64,000 bases of DNA from Pleurodeles waltl (GCF_031143425.1 NC_090440.1:339391844-339455843); one strand, 5' to 3'; shown: positions 11,653-21,890, counted from the stretch's first letter. Numbers and translations: made by a program. Notes: generated by a model from the sequence alone, not told the origin.

Positions 11653-13154
11653 ATGGCACCCCAAAGACACCCCAGGTTCTCGGACCAAGAACTCAGGGTC
11701 ATGGTGGAGGAAATTATAAGGGTTGAGCCCCAGCTCTTCGGCACACAGGTGCAGCACACCACTATAGCAAGGAAGGCTGAGCTATGGCAAAGGATCGTAG
11801 ACAGGGTCAACGCTGTGGGACAGCATCCCAGAGATTGGGAAGATATCAGAAAGCGATGGAACGACCTACGGGGGAAGGTGCGCTTGATGGTGTCGCGACA
11901 CAACATCGCTGTGCAGAAGACTGGCGGTGGACCCCCACCCACTCCACCCCAATTCACAGCATGGGAGCAAGAGGTAGTAAACATCCTGCATCCTGATGGC
12001 CTCGCTGGAGTACACGGAAGAATGGACTCTGGTAAGTCGAATCTCAACTACTTCACCCCCCCCCAACCACCAGCATGCCAACCCCCCCCTCACCCCCAAT
12101 CTCAACCCCCCAGCACACAACCTCCCTGCCAATGTCTCACCAGCACAACCCACCCTAAACTACACCAACCCCTGAATGCCAACACAAACCATAGACAGCC
12201 ACCACCAAAGCATGACCATTGCACATACCCATACACCCCACTCCCCCCACCACCCTCACAACACCTCCCACAAGGGAATGCCAGCACTGGGGGACAAGGG
12301 CACTCAAAATGCACGCCATGGCACACACAGAAAAAATAACCATACTCCTTTACCCCTGCAGGGCCCGAACGCCAACACACCGCCACGGAGGGTCCAGATT
12401 TGTCCATCCCACCCCCAGAACAGGCCCCCAGCGAGGACAGCAGCTCTGTCGACCTAGAACCTGATGACCAGCCCGGACCATCGGGGACCTCTGGACAGTC
12501 GGTTCCCCAGACACAGACACAGGCCACAGCAGACCCAACCCCCTCTGGGAACACCAGCACAGCTCCCACCCAGCGGGCCCATGCCTCTGTCTCCAGGACG
12601 CGTCAATCAGCGGTGTGTCCGCCACTACAGGGCACCCAGGCTGACCCAACACCCCAACAACAACAGGGACCTGGGGGCAGTGGTAGTGGGCACACCGTCC
12701 AGGGGACAGAGGCCCGGGGAAACAGGGCAACTGGGAGGGCTGCTGTGCGACAGGGGGGGAGGACAGGCCCAGGGAACCCACTCTCCAAGAGGCCCTCACC
12801 ACCATCATGGGAGCATACCATCACTCCCAGGAGACGATGGCGACGGTACTGGCCAGGTTCACTGAGATTCAGGCACAGCAGGAGGAACGGTACATGGGGT
12901 TCAGCAATGAACTCAGGAACATCGCTACCGCTATGGGGACCATAGTCCAGGCCCTTAACCGGATAGAAACCACATTGCGGGACCATGTGGCACCACAAAG
13001 GGCCCCTGTCACTAGCCAGGAACAGCCTACCACCTCCGCCGGTGCTAGTGGTCAGGAGGCCCCCACAGAACGACGGCCCACCAGAACCCCACCTCCTGCT
13101 GAAGAACAACCACCCCGCAAGAGGAACCTGAGATCTCACAGGAAGACAGAGTAG
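11653..13154 (+). pseudogene. Harbinger gene 1: Myb/SANT-like DNA-binding protein (copy A, one frameshift)
   Basis: Exon 1 (11653-12031) encodes an N-terminal Myb/SANT-like trihelix domain: RFSDQELRVMVEEI at the start, WQRIVDRVNAVG in the middle and DIRKRWNDLRGKV as recognition helix, then a TGGGPP linker. The donor GTAAGT is at 12032 and the acceptor CTGCAG ends at 12361. Exon 2 starts at 12362 in phase 1 and encodes a Ser/Pro/Gln-rich region, a probable coiled coil (about 12800-12995: YHHSQETMATVLARF ... LRNIATAMGTIVQALNRIE) and a basic tail with PPRKRNLRS, a likely nuclear localisation signal. Known Harbingers use such a protein to bring the transposase to the nucleus and the ends. Compared with copy B there is one extra G in a homopolymer near 12752-12758, which shifts the frame; the C-terminal part continues in another frame to the stop at 13154. 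Confidence 0.85.
12032..12361 (+). other. Intron of gene 1, copy A
   Basis: A 330-base intron with GT at 12032-12033 and AG at 12360-12361. The same phase and position occur in copy B (39141-39459), and the donor position is kept in the older copy D (just below 30188). Confidence 0.85.
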
Positions 13155-13367
13155 GATGCCAAGACCCCCGCCAGCATAAGATACCCCTTGATGTCATCCC
13201 ACTGTCCCACAGTGTCACCCTATCCAACCTTGAACTGCCCCTGCTCCATCCTTCCACAGGCATATGGAAAATGCACCTGTGAAACTGAGAACTGGGCTCT
13301 GCCATGGACATAACTCCACCCTCACCCATCACCGTTTTAATATCATGTACCAATATCTAGCACTAAA

Positions 13368-13373
13368 AATAAA
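13368..13373 (+). terminator. Poly(A) signal of gene 1, copy A
   Basis: AATAAA about 210 bases after the gene 1 stop. Equivalent signals are at 40471-40476 in copy B and, on the minus strand, 63370-63375 in copy C. Confidence 0.65.
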
Positions 13374-13661
13374 TCACTCATTGCACTGAAATCATTCAGG
13401 AGTCAGCCTGTATTATTTACAAATGTATAACACATTACTGATCAATAATGTTCTGTTATTTTTGTGATGACAACATACCGATGTCAATAAGCATTAGTCC
13501 ATGGGCTAACCAAGCAGAAGTCACGCAGTGTGTCATACAGCACTGAAAAGGGAAGGGAAAATCAAACATCAGTTTAAAAGAACTGGGGGGAAATACACAA
13601 AGTAAAGATGCAGGGGGCTTTCAGTAAATGTTAAATGGCGTGGGTGATTCTTACCTGTGTG

Positions 13662-14768
13662 CTACTGAAAATACTGTTGGATAACTCTGTCCCTGTTGTC
13701 TGTGTCGTCCTCTTCGTCTTCCTCCTCTTCACTCTCCGCAGGCTCCACAGCTGCTTCAACACCACAATCTGGACCATCCTCCTGCAGGAAAGGCACCTGA
13801 CGTCGCAATGCCAGATTGTGAAGCATACAGCAGGCCACGATGATCTGGCACACCTTCTTTGGTGAGTACATCAGGGATCCCCCTGTCATATGCAGGCACC
13901 TAAACCTGGCCTTCAGGAGGCCAAAGGTTCTTTCTATGATCCTCCTAGTTCGCCCATGGGCCTCATTGTACCGTTCCTCTGCCCTGGTCTGGGGATTCCT
14001 CACTGGGGTCAATAGCCAAGGCAGGTTGGGGTAACCAGAATCACCAATTAGCCACACACGTTGTCTCTGTAGCTGTTCCATCACATAAGGGATGCTGCTA
14101 TTACGCATCACATACGCGTCATGCACTGACCCAGGGAACTTGGCATTCACATGGGAGATGTACTGGTCAGCCAAACAGACCACCTGGACGTTCATAGAAT
14201 GGTAACTTTTCCTGTTTCTGTACACCTGGTCATCGTCTTTTGGGGGTACTAAAGCCACATGGGTCCCATCAATGCCACCAATTATGTTGGGGATGTGTCC
14301 AAGGGCATAAAAATCACCCTTCACAGTGGCCAAATCAACCTCCTCAGGGAATACAATGTAGCTCCGCATGTGTTTCGTCAGGGCAGACAACACTCTAGAC
14401 AACATTTTTGAAAACATAGGCTGAGACATTCCAGATCACATGGCCACTGTTGTCTGGAATGAGCCACTTGCCAAAAAATGGAGGACTGACAGAACCTGCA
14501 CTAGAGGGGGAATTCCTGTGGGTTGGCGGATGGGGGACATCAGGGCTGGCTCCAGCTGGGCACACAGTTCATGTATAGTGGCTCGGTCAAGTCGGTATCG
14601 TAGTATGATATGGCGTTCTTCCATTGTCGACAGGTCCACCAGCGGTCGGTACACGCGAGGATTCATCCTTCTCCTCGCAAGTCCCAGCGGACGGTGCCTA
14701 GGAAGGACAACATGGAGCACAGAGTCAAGCAAATCACAGGTACGTTCACCACAGCATGCCGAGCACAC
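13662..14768 (-). pseudogene. HARBI1-type DDE transposase (copy A, one internal stop)
   Basis: Two minus-strand ORFs in the same frame (14768-14436 and 14429-13662) are separated only by a TGA at about 14439. Copy C reads AIASGMSQP where A has AM-stop-SGMSQP. The N-terminal part has an HTH-like segment (VLSVLHFLASGSFQTTVA). The catalytic core shows the Harbinger DDE triad: D in GGIDGTHVAL, D in LIGDSGYPN and E in RIIERTFGLLKARF. KVCQIIVACCMLHNLAL then leads to an acidic tail. Unlike copies B, C and D, no intron interrupts the codon before GDSGYPN. The true start is uncertain, because a CCTAG acceptor-like site near the 5' end (about 14700) suggests a short upstream exon. The gene converges on gene 1 and diverges from gene 3. 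Confidence 0.9.
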
Positions 14769-15161
14769 GATTATCTATGTATTGAAAGGTGTGTATGTGT
14801 GGCAATGGAAGGCCTAGGCCTGTGTGACGCAGTACAAATTATGCCATGTGGGCCCTTGAAATGGCGGCTGCCTGACCTGTGAAGTGGGACAATGGGATGT
14901 GAGGTCAATGCGCTGGCGTGGCACACCGTGGCGGTAGGCGGTCGAAGACCGCTATACGAAGCCGCATTGGCTAACATTGAAGCCTATGGGTTTCAGGAGC
15001 CAATGGCGAGGTGCGCCGGCGGTCGCGGTACGCACTGCCGCGGTACGCACCACCGCGGGCGTGGCCGCCATTTTCTATCTGCTTAATCACTCGAGACCTG
15101 ATCATCCACAGGAGAGGACCTATACTGCAAGTGCTGCTGTGACCTCGGTCTGGAAGTGACA
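14769..15161. promoter_or_regulatory. Bidirectional promoter region between transposase and gene 3 (copy A)
   Basis: About 390 bases separate the divergent starts. They contain CpG-rich GCGGTACGCAC repeats (about 15029-15055), a CCAAT (15000) and two YY1-like sites in opposite orientation: AAATGGCGGC (14860-14869) and GCCGCCATTTT (15064-15074). The same layout is found in copies B (about 42058 and 42246) and C (about 61609 and 61798). YY1 commonly sits just downstream of transcription starts, and the two sites lie near the two gene ends. Function here is inferred from motif, placement and conservation only. Confidence 0.5.
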
Positions 15162-18100
15162 ATGGCTGCTGCGACTGGGGAAAGGGCCCCTGCCTTCACG
15201 TCTGAGGAGTTGGAGAAACTTGTGGATGGGGTCCTCCCCCAGTATGCATTACTCTACGGTCCTCCAGACCAACAGGTAAGTACACTGGGTGCACATTGAA
15301 TGGGCTATGCCTGTGTGGAGTGGGGTGGATGTAAGTTGGTGGGGTGGGGGGCGAATGAGGAGTGCAACGCACGACAGATGAGAGCATGTGCCATATGGCA
15401 AGGTTGGGGAGGGGGGCCAATCAAATCTAACATGCAGAAAATTGATTAATTTTTCCTTCCCACCCTGTACATGTCAAATAGGTCAGCGCCCATCAGAAAG
15501 TGGACATTTGGCGTGCCATCGCCAAGGAAGTCCGGGCCCTGGGCGTCCACGTCAGACGGGGCACCCACTGCCGCAAGAGTTGGGAGGACATCCGCCGCGG
15601 GACCAGGAAGACCGCCGAGTCACTGCTGGGGATGGCCTCTCAACCTAGGAGGGGTGCCAGTCGTACCCTGACACCCCTGATGTCCCGGATCCTGGCGGTG
15701 GCCTACCCTGATTTGGATGGGCGCTTGAGGACATCACAGCAGACACAAGGGGGTGAGTATCAGCACATTCTGCTATCTCTCTGCGCAGTGGAGGCGTCTG
15801 GGTGGGGGAAGAGGGTTGTGGGTGACATTAGGCCAGGGCGCTTTCTGTAGTGTAGTCCTCTCCTTTAGGCATGGCCCTGTGCTCCCGGCCCCCACCTCTG
15901 TAGGGTGACAAGTACAGCTATCGATGGTCCAGCATCACACATGTGCGCGTTTGTCGTCTCTAGACCTGTTGTCCTAGTCAGAAGTACTGAGTAGTGTACC
16001 CCGAATGCGCGGCTTAGTGCATGAGGCTCCTGTGTCTGTCCTCTCCGCCAACGGTGTTGACATTGCATGCACTCAACCTGGTCTTCGTTTTTCTCCCCCC
16101 ACCCTTCTTCTTCATCTTCTTGTGCATGTGTGCATTAGCATCATCAGGCGGAGGAGAATTGGCATCGGAGCACGAGGGAGCTGCAAGTCACAAGGCCCCG
16201 GTGGGCCCAGGAACAGACACCGAGGGCACCAGTGATCCGGAGGGCGAGGGGAGCACCACAACGGGGACCGGTGGTGACACCAGCGACACCGACACGTCCT
16301 CGGATGGGAGCTCCATAGCGGTGGCGGCAACATCCGGGCCCCCCGCCTCTACAGGTACAGCCGCCACCCAGCGCACCAGCCCCGCCCTCCCAGCAGCCCC
16401 TCAGCCTACGCTCCATGCCCGCTCGCCCAGGAAGGCGGGCGTCTCCTTCGCCCCAGGCACCTCAGCCCCTGCCCCTGTCACCCCTGCTGCCCTCAGTGAG
16501 GAGGTCATTGACCTCCTTCAGACCATCATTGTTGGGCAGACTACCCTTTTGAATGCCATCCAGGGGGTAGAAAGGGAGGTGCATCGGAGCAATGCCTACC
16601 TGGAGGGCATTCATTCGGGTCAGGCTGCCCATCAACGATCGTTCAATGCTCTGGCCTCAGCACTGACGGCAGCCATTGTCCCTGTTTCCAGCCTCCCTCT
16701 TCTGACTGCCTCCACCCTGTCTCTGTCTCCTGTTCCTCAGCCTATCCCATCCACACCATCAGACCAGCCTGCACACACCTCAACACCCAACGGCAGCTCA
16801 TCCAGACACAAGCACCACAGAACCCACAAGCATTCACGCAAGCAACACCCAGATGCAGACATTCCAACAGTCACTACCACCTCCGTGTCCCCCTCCTCCT
16901 CATCTCCCTCCTCCCTCCCTGTGACGTCTACACTCACACCTGCATGCACACCACCATCAGCCAGTGCTTCCATCACCAGCACACCCTCCAGTACAGTCCG
17001 CACACGTGCAGTCACCACCCCCACTACCATTTACACGTCCCCTGTGTCCTCTCCCACTGTGTCTGTCACCCCCTCTTCCAAGACACACAAACGCAGGCAG
17101 ACACCCACCCAACAGCCATCCACCTCACGACAGCCTCCAGCACAAGCACCTGCACCCAAAGACAGCACACCTGACTCTCCTACAACCACATCCTCTTCCT
17201 CCACTCCCATCACCACTGAACAGAGCACCGCTGAACAGGGCCCCGCCGTGCAGAAGAGCACCGCTGAAGAGGGCCCCGCCGTGCAGAAGAGCACCGCTGA
17301 ACAGGGCCCCGCCGTGCAGAAGAGCACCGCTGAAGAGGGCCCCACCGTGCAGAAGAGCACCGCTGAACAGGGCCCCGCCGTGCAGAAGAGCACCGCTGAA
17401 GAGGGCCCCGCCGTGCAGAAGAGCACCGCTGAACAGGGCCCTTCATGTCAAACACCGCTCCGCTGGGCCCCGCCGTCTCAAGCACCGCTCCGCTGGGCCC
17501 TTCCTGTCAAGCACTGCTCCGCTGGGCCCCGCCGTCTCAAGCACTGCTCCGCTGGGCCCTTCCTGTCAAGCACCGCTCCGCTGGGCCCTTCCTGTCAAGC
17601 ACCGCTCCGCTGGGCCCCGCCGTCTCAGGCACCGCTCCGCTGGGCCCTTCCTGTCAAGCACCGCTCCGCTGGGCCCTGCCGTCTCAAGCACCGCTCCGCT
17701 GGGCACCGCCGTCTCAAGCACCGCTCCGCTGGGCCCTTCCTGTCAAGCACCGCTCCGCTAGGCCCTTCCTGTCAAGCACCGCTCCGCTGGGCCCTTCCTG
17801 TCAAGCACCGCTCCGCTGGGCCCTTCCTGTCAAGCACCGCTCCGCTGGGCCCTTCCTGTCAAGCACCGCTCCGCTGGGCCCCGCCGTCTCAGGCACCGCT
17901 CCGCTGGGCCCTTCCTGTCAAGCACCGCTCCGCTGGGCCCTGCCGTCTCAAGCACCGCTCCGCTGGGCCCTTCCTGTCAGGCACCGCTCCGCTGGGCCCC
18001 GCTGTCTCAGGCACCGCTCCGGTGGGCCCTTCCTGTCAAGCACTGCTCCGCTGGGCCCTGCCGTCTCAAGCACCGCTCCGCTGGGCACCGCCGTCTCAAG

Positions 18101-18579
18101 CACCGCTCCGCTGGGCCCTTCCTGTCAAGCACCGCTCCGCTGGGCCCCACCGTCTCAGGCACCGCTCCGCTGGGCCCTTCCTGTCAAGCACCGCTCCGCT
18201 GGGCCCCGCCGTCTCAAGCACCGCTCCGCTAGGCCCTTCCTGTCAGGCACCGCTCCGCTGGGCCCTTCCTGTCAAGCACCGCTCCGCTGGGCCCCGCCGT
18301 CTCAGGCACCGCTCCGCTGGGCCCTTCCTGTCAAGCACTGCTCCGCTGGGCCCCGCCGTCTCAAGCACCGCTCCGCTGGGCACCGCCGTTTCAAGCACCG
18401 CTCCGCTGGGCCCTTCCTGTCAAGCACCGCTCCGCTGGGCCCTTCCTGTCAAGCACCGCTCCGCTGGGCCCCGCCGTCTCAGGCACCGCTCCGCTGGGCC
18501 CTTCCTGTCAAGCACTGCTCCGCTGGGCACCGCCGTCTCAAGCACCGCTCCGCTGGGCCCTTCCTGCATGCACTGTTAA
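15162..18579 (+). CDS. Harbinger gene 3: second Myb/SANT-like protein with repeat-rich tail (copy A)
   Basis: Three exons: 15162-15275, 15482-15752 and 16148-18579, joined by GTAAGT/ATAG and GTGAGT/ATCAG junctions with compatible phases. The spliced reading frame is 938 residues without a stop. Exons 1-2 form a Myb/SANT-like domain distinct from gene 1: FTSEELEKLVDGVLPQY, then WRAIAKEVRALG and CRKSWEDIRRGTRK. Exon 3 starts acidic and Ser/Thr-rich, then has a predicted amphipathic helix (ALSEEVIDLLQTIIVGQTTL; about 16490-16680), a Pro/Ser/Thr/His-rich stretch and, from 17220, tandem-repeat sequence to the stop. The hydrophobic run just before exon 3 (16085-16140) is the intron's polypyrimidine tract, not a signal peptide. 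Role is unknown; by domain it should bind DNA and may be an additional transposition cofactor. Expression is unproven. Confidence 0.7.
17216..17442 (+). repeat. 33-bp coding minisatellite in gene 3 (copy A)
   Basis: About seven units encode KSTAEQGPAVQ or KSTAEEGPAVQ. The unit length keeps the reading frame. It grades directly into the 29/30-bp array. B and C carry a different 33-bp array (PAAQEAPASTS type) nearby. Confidence 0.9.
17443..18566 (+). repeat. 29/30-bp minisatellite, about 38 units (copy A)
   Basis: Two interspersed unit types share CACCGCTCCGCTGGGCC. One has CCGCCGTCTCAAG (30 bp) and the other has CTTCCTGTCAAG (29 bp). All three forward frames of both units lack stops, so long ORFs exist in every forward frame and each 29-bp unit changes the frame. 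The corresponding arrays in B (45335-45535) and C (58735-58945) are short and 30 bp only, so the expansion is specific to A. Confidence 0.92.
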
Positions 18580-18624
18580 CGGTTCACTGTGCCCACCATG
18601 CCTCCTCCTTGACCAGTGGAGACT

Positions 18625-18940
18625 GTAATCCACCTGATGGACTGTGGCTTTGCACTCCCCAGGATGGAACAGTGGGCAACCCACCTACTGTATGGACTTG
18701 AGAGACTGTGGCTTTGCACTCCCCAGGATGGCACAGTGGGCAACCCACCAACTGTAGAGACTTGAGAGACTGTGGCTTTGCACTCCCCAGGATGGTACAG
18801 TGGGCAAACCAACCACTGGAGAGACTTGAGAGACTGTGGCTTTGCACTCCCCAGGATGGAACAGTGGGCAACCCACCTACTGTAGAGACTTGAGAGACTG
18901 TGGCTTTGCACTCCCCAGGATGGCACAGTAGGCATGGTGG
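18625..18940 (+). repeat. 64-bp minisatellite, 5 units (copy A)
   Basis: Units begin at 18641, 18705, 18769 and onward, exactly 64 bases apart, each with ACTGTGGCTTTGCACTCC followed by CAGTGGGCAACC. The same array is in copy B (45790-46090) and copy C (57905-58410, reversed). Confidence 0.93.
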
Positions 18941-19823
18941 CCCCTACGTGGATCTGGCGTCGTGGACTCATGTGGCTGTGGTGCCCCCCCCTTCCCTTCC
19001 CCCTGAGGTGCCTGTAGTTTTTTCATCAGATGCCCCTGCAGTGTTCTCTCCAAAGGACTCAGGTCTCCTGTGTGGGCTTTGCCCTTGTGTTGTTACACTT
19101 TGGCCCACGGACACTTCGATTTTCTTTTGATGTGCAGGACCAATTGCCTCGGTTATCCATTGCACTGTATATAGAATTATTTTGATATTGATTTTTTGGC
19201 TAGTTGACCAATACTTTTCAGAGCCTATTTTGTACATAAATTTTTATTCACAATTTAATTATGTCTTTGCATTTTTCAGGGGGGTTTGGGTGGTGTCACT
19301 GTGACTTGTTGCTCTGCATTGGTGTGTACATAGTTTGGGGGGGTGGGGGTCGCATATGTGTATGCTGTAAGCTTTCCTCCTCCCCCCCGTGTGTCGTAGG
19401 TGCAGTACTCACCGTTGTCGTCTGCGCCGACGTTCGTACTCGTGGTAGATGAGCAGGTAGACGAGAGCAGGTAGGATGTTTAATTCGGGTTCCATGCTGT
19501 CCTCCTTCCTCGTGGAGTGCGTAGAGGTGAGCGTTTTCCCGTTCGTAGTCTGTTTCCGCCGTGTTTTTATCGGCGGGGCTCCCGCCCCGGAAAAGGTGGC
19601 AGATTGGTGAGTTATGATACTGTGGGCGGTACATTGTCTGCCGCCTGTCTGTTGGCGGTGACCGCCGCGCTGTTTGTCTGTACCGCCGTGGCGGGCGGAG
19701 TGTTAATGTGGCGGGCTGTGTTGGCGGTTCCCGCCAGGGTCAGAATTCCATTTTTTGGACCGCCAGCCTGTTGGCGGGTTGGCCGCCGCTTTATCACCGA
19801 CCGCCAGGGTTAGAATCACCCCC
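18941..19823 (+). other. 3' non-coding region and right terminus of copy A
   Basis: No convincing gene. AT-rich sequence near 19140-19260 is followed by G/T-rich sequence and then a GGCGG/CCGCC-rich subterminal region (19610-19810) ending ACCCCC at 19823. The right end of B (46680-46952) and the left end of C (57074-57330, reversed) match it in layout. Confidence 0.7.
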
Positions 19824-20535
19824 AGAATGTCACGTCAATCTTACTTTGCCGAGTGAAGAGAGGAAACAATCCTCGACATGCTGTACTGGAATGCGAATCT
19901 CTTAAATTACTTGTCCTAAAATGAGCAGATTTACAAGGTCACATTAGAATGAAACAAAGGTCCAGAAATCTAAAGACAAATACAACACCGCCATGTGGGT
20001 TACCAGGCGTACCCTCATGCGTGCATGCGATGAGGTCAAAGCCATGTCCGTAAAACGAAAGGCACCCGTGGTGTGGGAGAGGAATACATAATAAGGAGTT
20101 ACAACAAAAGGAACTCTAGCATCAGATTACATAAATGTTAATAAAATAATCACCTAAATATTACAGCCTTCACTTCACTAAAACAGTGTACACTGTACAA
20201 TGTCCAAACTTAGCTACAAAAAAACAACAGTAAAACATCAAACTCCACTGGTGTTCAAAATTAATGACCTGGATACAAAAAACGAAATGGAAGCTGCTGC
20301 AGCCTTCACTTCAACTAAAACAGTATGCACACCCAAATGAGGGATTATGAGAACTGGAGTATACTGAACCAACATCTGTCTTAACTACAAAACAACTCTC
20401 CCTTACTGCACGGAATCATACTCAGTAGTCACCTACAACTGAAACAAGGTACCTTTATTGTCTAACACAGACACTTGCAAGGAAAGAAATGGAAGACACC
20501 ATATCACTAAACCTCTGGCTGACGGGTCCTAAATA
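19824..20535. repeat. Right flank of A with a two-copy tandem repeat of about 136 bp
   Basis: CAGCCTTCACTTCA(A)CTAAAACAGT occurs at 20164 and again at 20300. The intervening sequence is only partly similar. No ORF or terminus is recognised. The rest of the flank has nothing notable. Confidence 0.5.
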
Positions 20536-21890
20536 TTGCAAAGAAATTTAATTCTAATACTGAGTTTAACAATTGCTAAAAATGTTCATATCAACATCAA
20601 TCTCAAACCAATCTTCCAGTCTGGATTCCGCAAGAACTACAGCACCGAGACTGCCCTAGTCGCTTGCACCGACGACATCAGGAGCAGGCTCAACAAAGGC
20701 GAAAACGTTGCCCTCATCCTCCTTGACCTCTCCGCAGCCTTCGACACAGTCTGTCACCACACCACCCTTCGCACATGCCTCTATGACGCCAGAATCCACC
20801 ACAGAGCCCTGGACTGGCTCACATCTTCCTCTCTGGAAGAACCCAAAGAGTCCGCCTCCCTGTTCCTGTCTAAAGCCACCAGGACCATTTGCGGAGTTCC
20901 CCAGGGATCTTCACTCAGCCCCACCCTCTTCAATGTCTACATGGCTCCGCTCGCCAACATTGTCCAATCCCACGGCCTCAACATCGTCTCCTACGCGGAC
21001 AACACTCAGCTCATCCTCTCTTTCATGAAGGACCCCGCAACCGCTAAGACCAACCTCCACACCGGACTTCACGCAATCTCCAACTGGATGGAAGCAAGCC
21101 GTCTCAAGCAGAAATTGAAGAAGATCGAGATCATCAGATTCAGCCCCAACAGATCAGCATGGGACAACTCCTGGTGGCCTGCCACTCTGGGGTCGTCCCG
21201 AATGCCCACCACCCACACACGCAACCTCGGCTTCAAACTGGACTCTTTGCTCTCCATGACCCAGCAAGTCAACACCATTTTGTCCTCATGCTTCAACACC
21301 CTTCACATGCTCCGCAAGACCTTCAGATGGATCCCTGTGGAAACCAGAAGAACGTCACCCATACCCTCGTCTGAAGCAGACTGGACTACGGCAACACCCT
21401 CTACGCAGGAACAATGGCAAAGCTCCTGAAGAAACTCCAGCACATCCAGAACCCTCAGCACGACTCATCCTCAACCTCCCTCTCCACAAACACATCTCAG
21501 CCCACCTCAGAGACCTCCACTGGCTCCCCGTCCACAAAAGGATCATCTTCAAACTCCTGATCCACACTCACAAAGCTCTCCACGACGCCTGACCTGCCTA
21601 CCTCAACGAGCATCACTACTTCCACAGCCCGACACTCCAGCTCCGCTCCGCCAACCTCACCCTCGCAACCGTCCCCCACATACACCATACCACAACCGGT
21701 GGCAGATCCTTCTCCCACCTTGCTGCCAAACCCTGGAACTCGCTCCCCATCAACCTACATCTGACTCAGGACCTCCTCACCTTCAAGAAGCACCTCAAGA
21801 TCTGGCTCTTCCAGCAGTAGCACCCCCAGCACCTTGAGACCCTTCCAGATGAGTAGCATGCTCAACAAATTACTGATTGATGGATTGAAA
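20536..21890 (+). mobile_element. L2/CR1-type LINE, RT and 3' end
   Basis: A 297-residue ORF (20536-21429) begins inside the RT: IFQSGFRKNYSTETAL, then motif A LILLDLSAAFDTV (about 20712-20750), motif B GVPQGSSLSPTLFNVYM (about 20895-20943) and motif C with YADN in place of YADD (about 20992). The reading then shifts frame through the C-terminal region to about 21830. The element ends near 21890 with a TGATTGATGGATTGAA-like tail, as expected for L2/CR1 3' ends. It is 5' truncated and inactive because of frameshifts and the altered motif C. It is related to the minus-strand fragment at 1-1490. Confidence 0.88.

Larger units (their letters stand above)
11046..19823 (+). mobile_element. Harbinger copy A, 8.8 kb, three genes, both ends present
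   Basis: The left end is GGGGGTCATTCTGACC. The right end, read in reverse, is GGGGGTGATTCTAACC. Subterminal regions are rich in GGCGG/CCGCC. The flanking trinucleotides are ACA (left) and AGA (right), consistent with a 3-bp duplication bearing one change. Gene order: Myb-like gene 1 (plus, 11653-13154); DDE transposase (minus, 14768-13662), convergent with gene 1; Myb-like gene 3 (plus, 15162-18579), divergent from the transposase. A set of minisatellites follows. Copies B and C have the same plan. It is the best preserved copy here, yet gene 1 and the transposase each carry one disabling change. Confidence 0.9.

Noticed and set aside
16021..16140. Signal peptide or membrane segment at the start of the 852-codon ORF
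   Set aside because: It lies in intron 2 of gene 3; the hydrophobic residues come from the pyrimidine tract before the ATCAG acceptor, and homologous splice sites exist in B and C.
17216..18940. Possible CRISPR-like array
   Set aside because: Units are head-to-tail without unique spacers, are GC-rich minisatellites, and the context is a eukaryotic transposon with introns.
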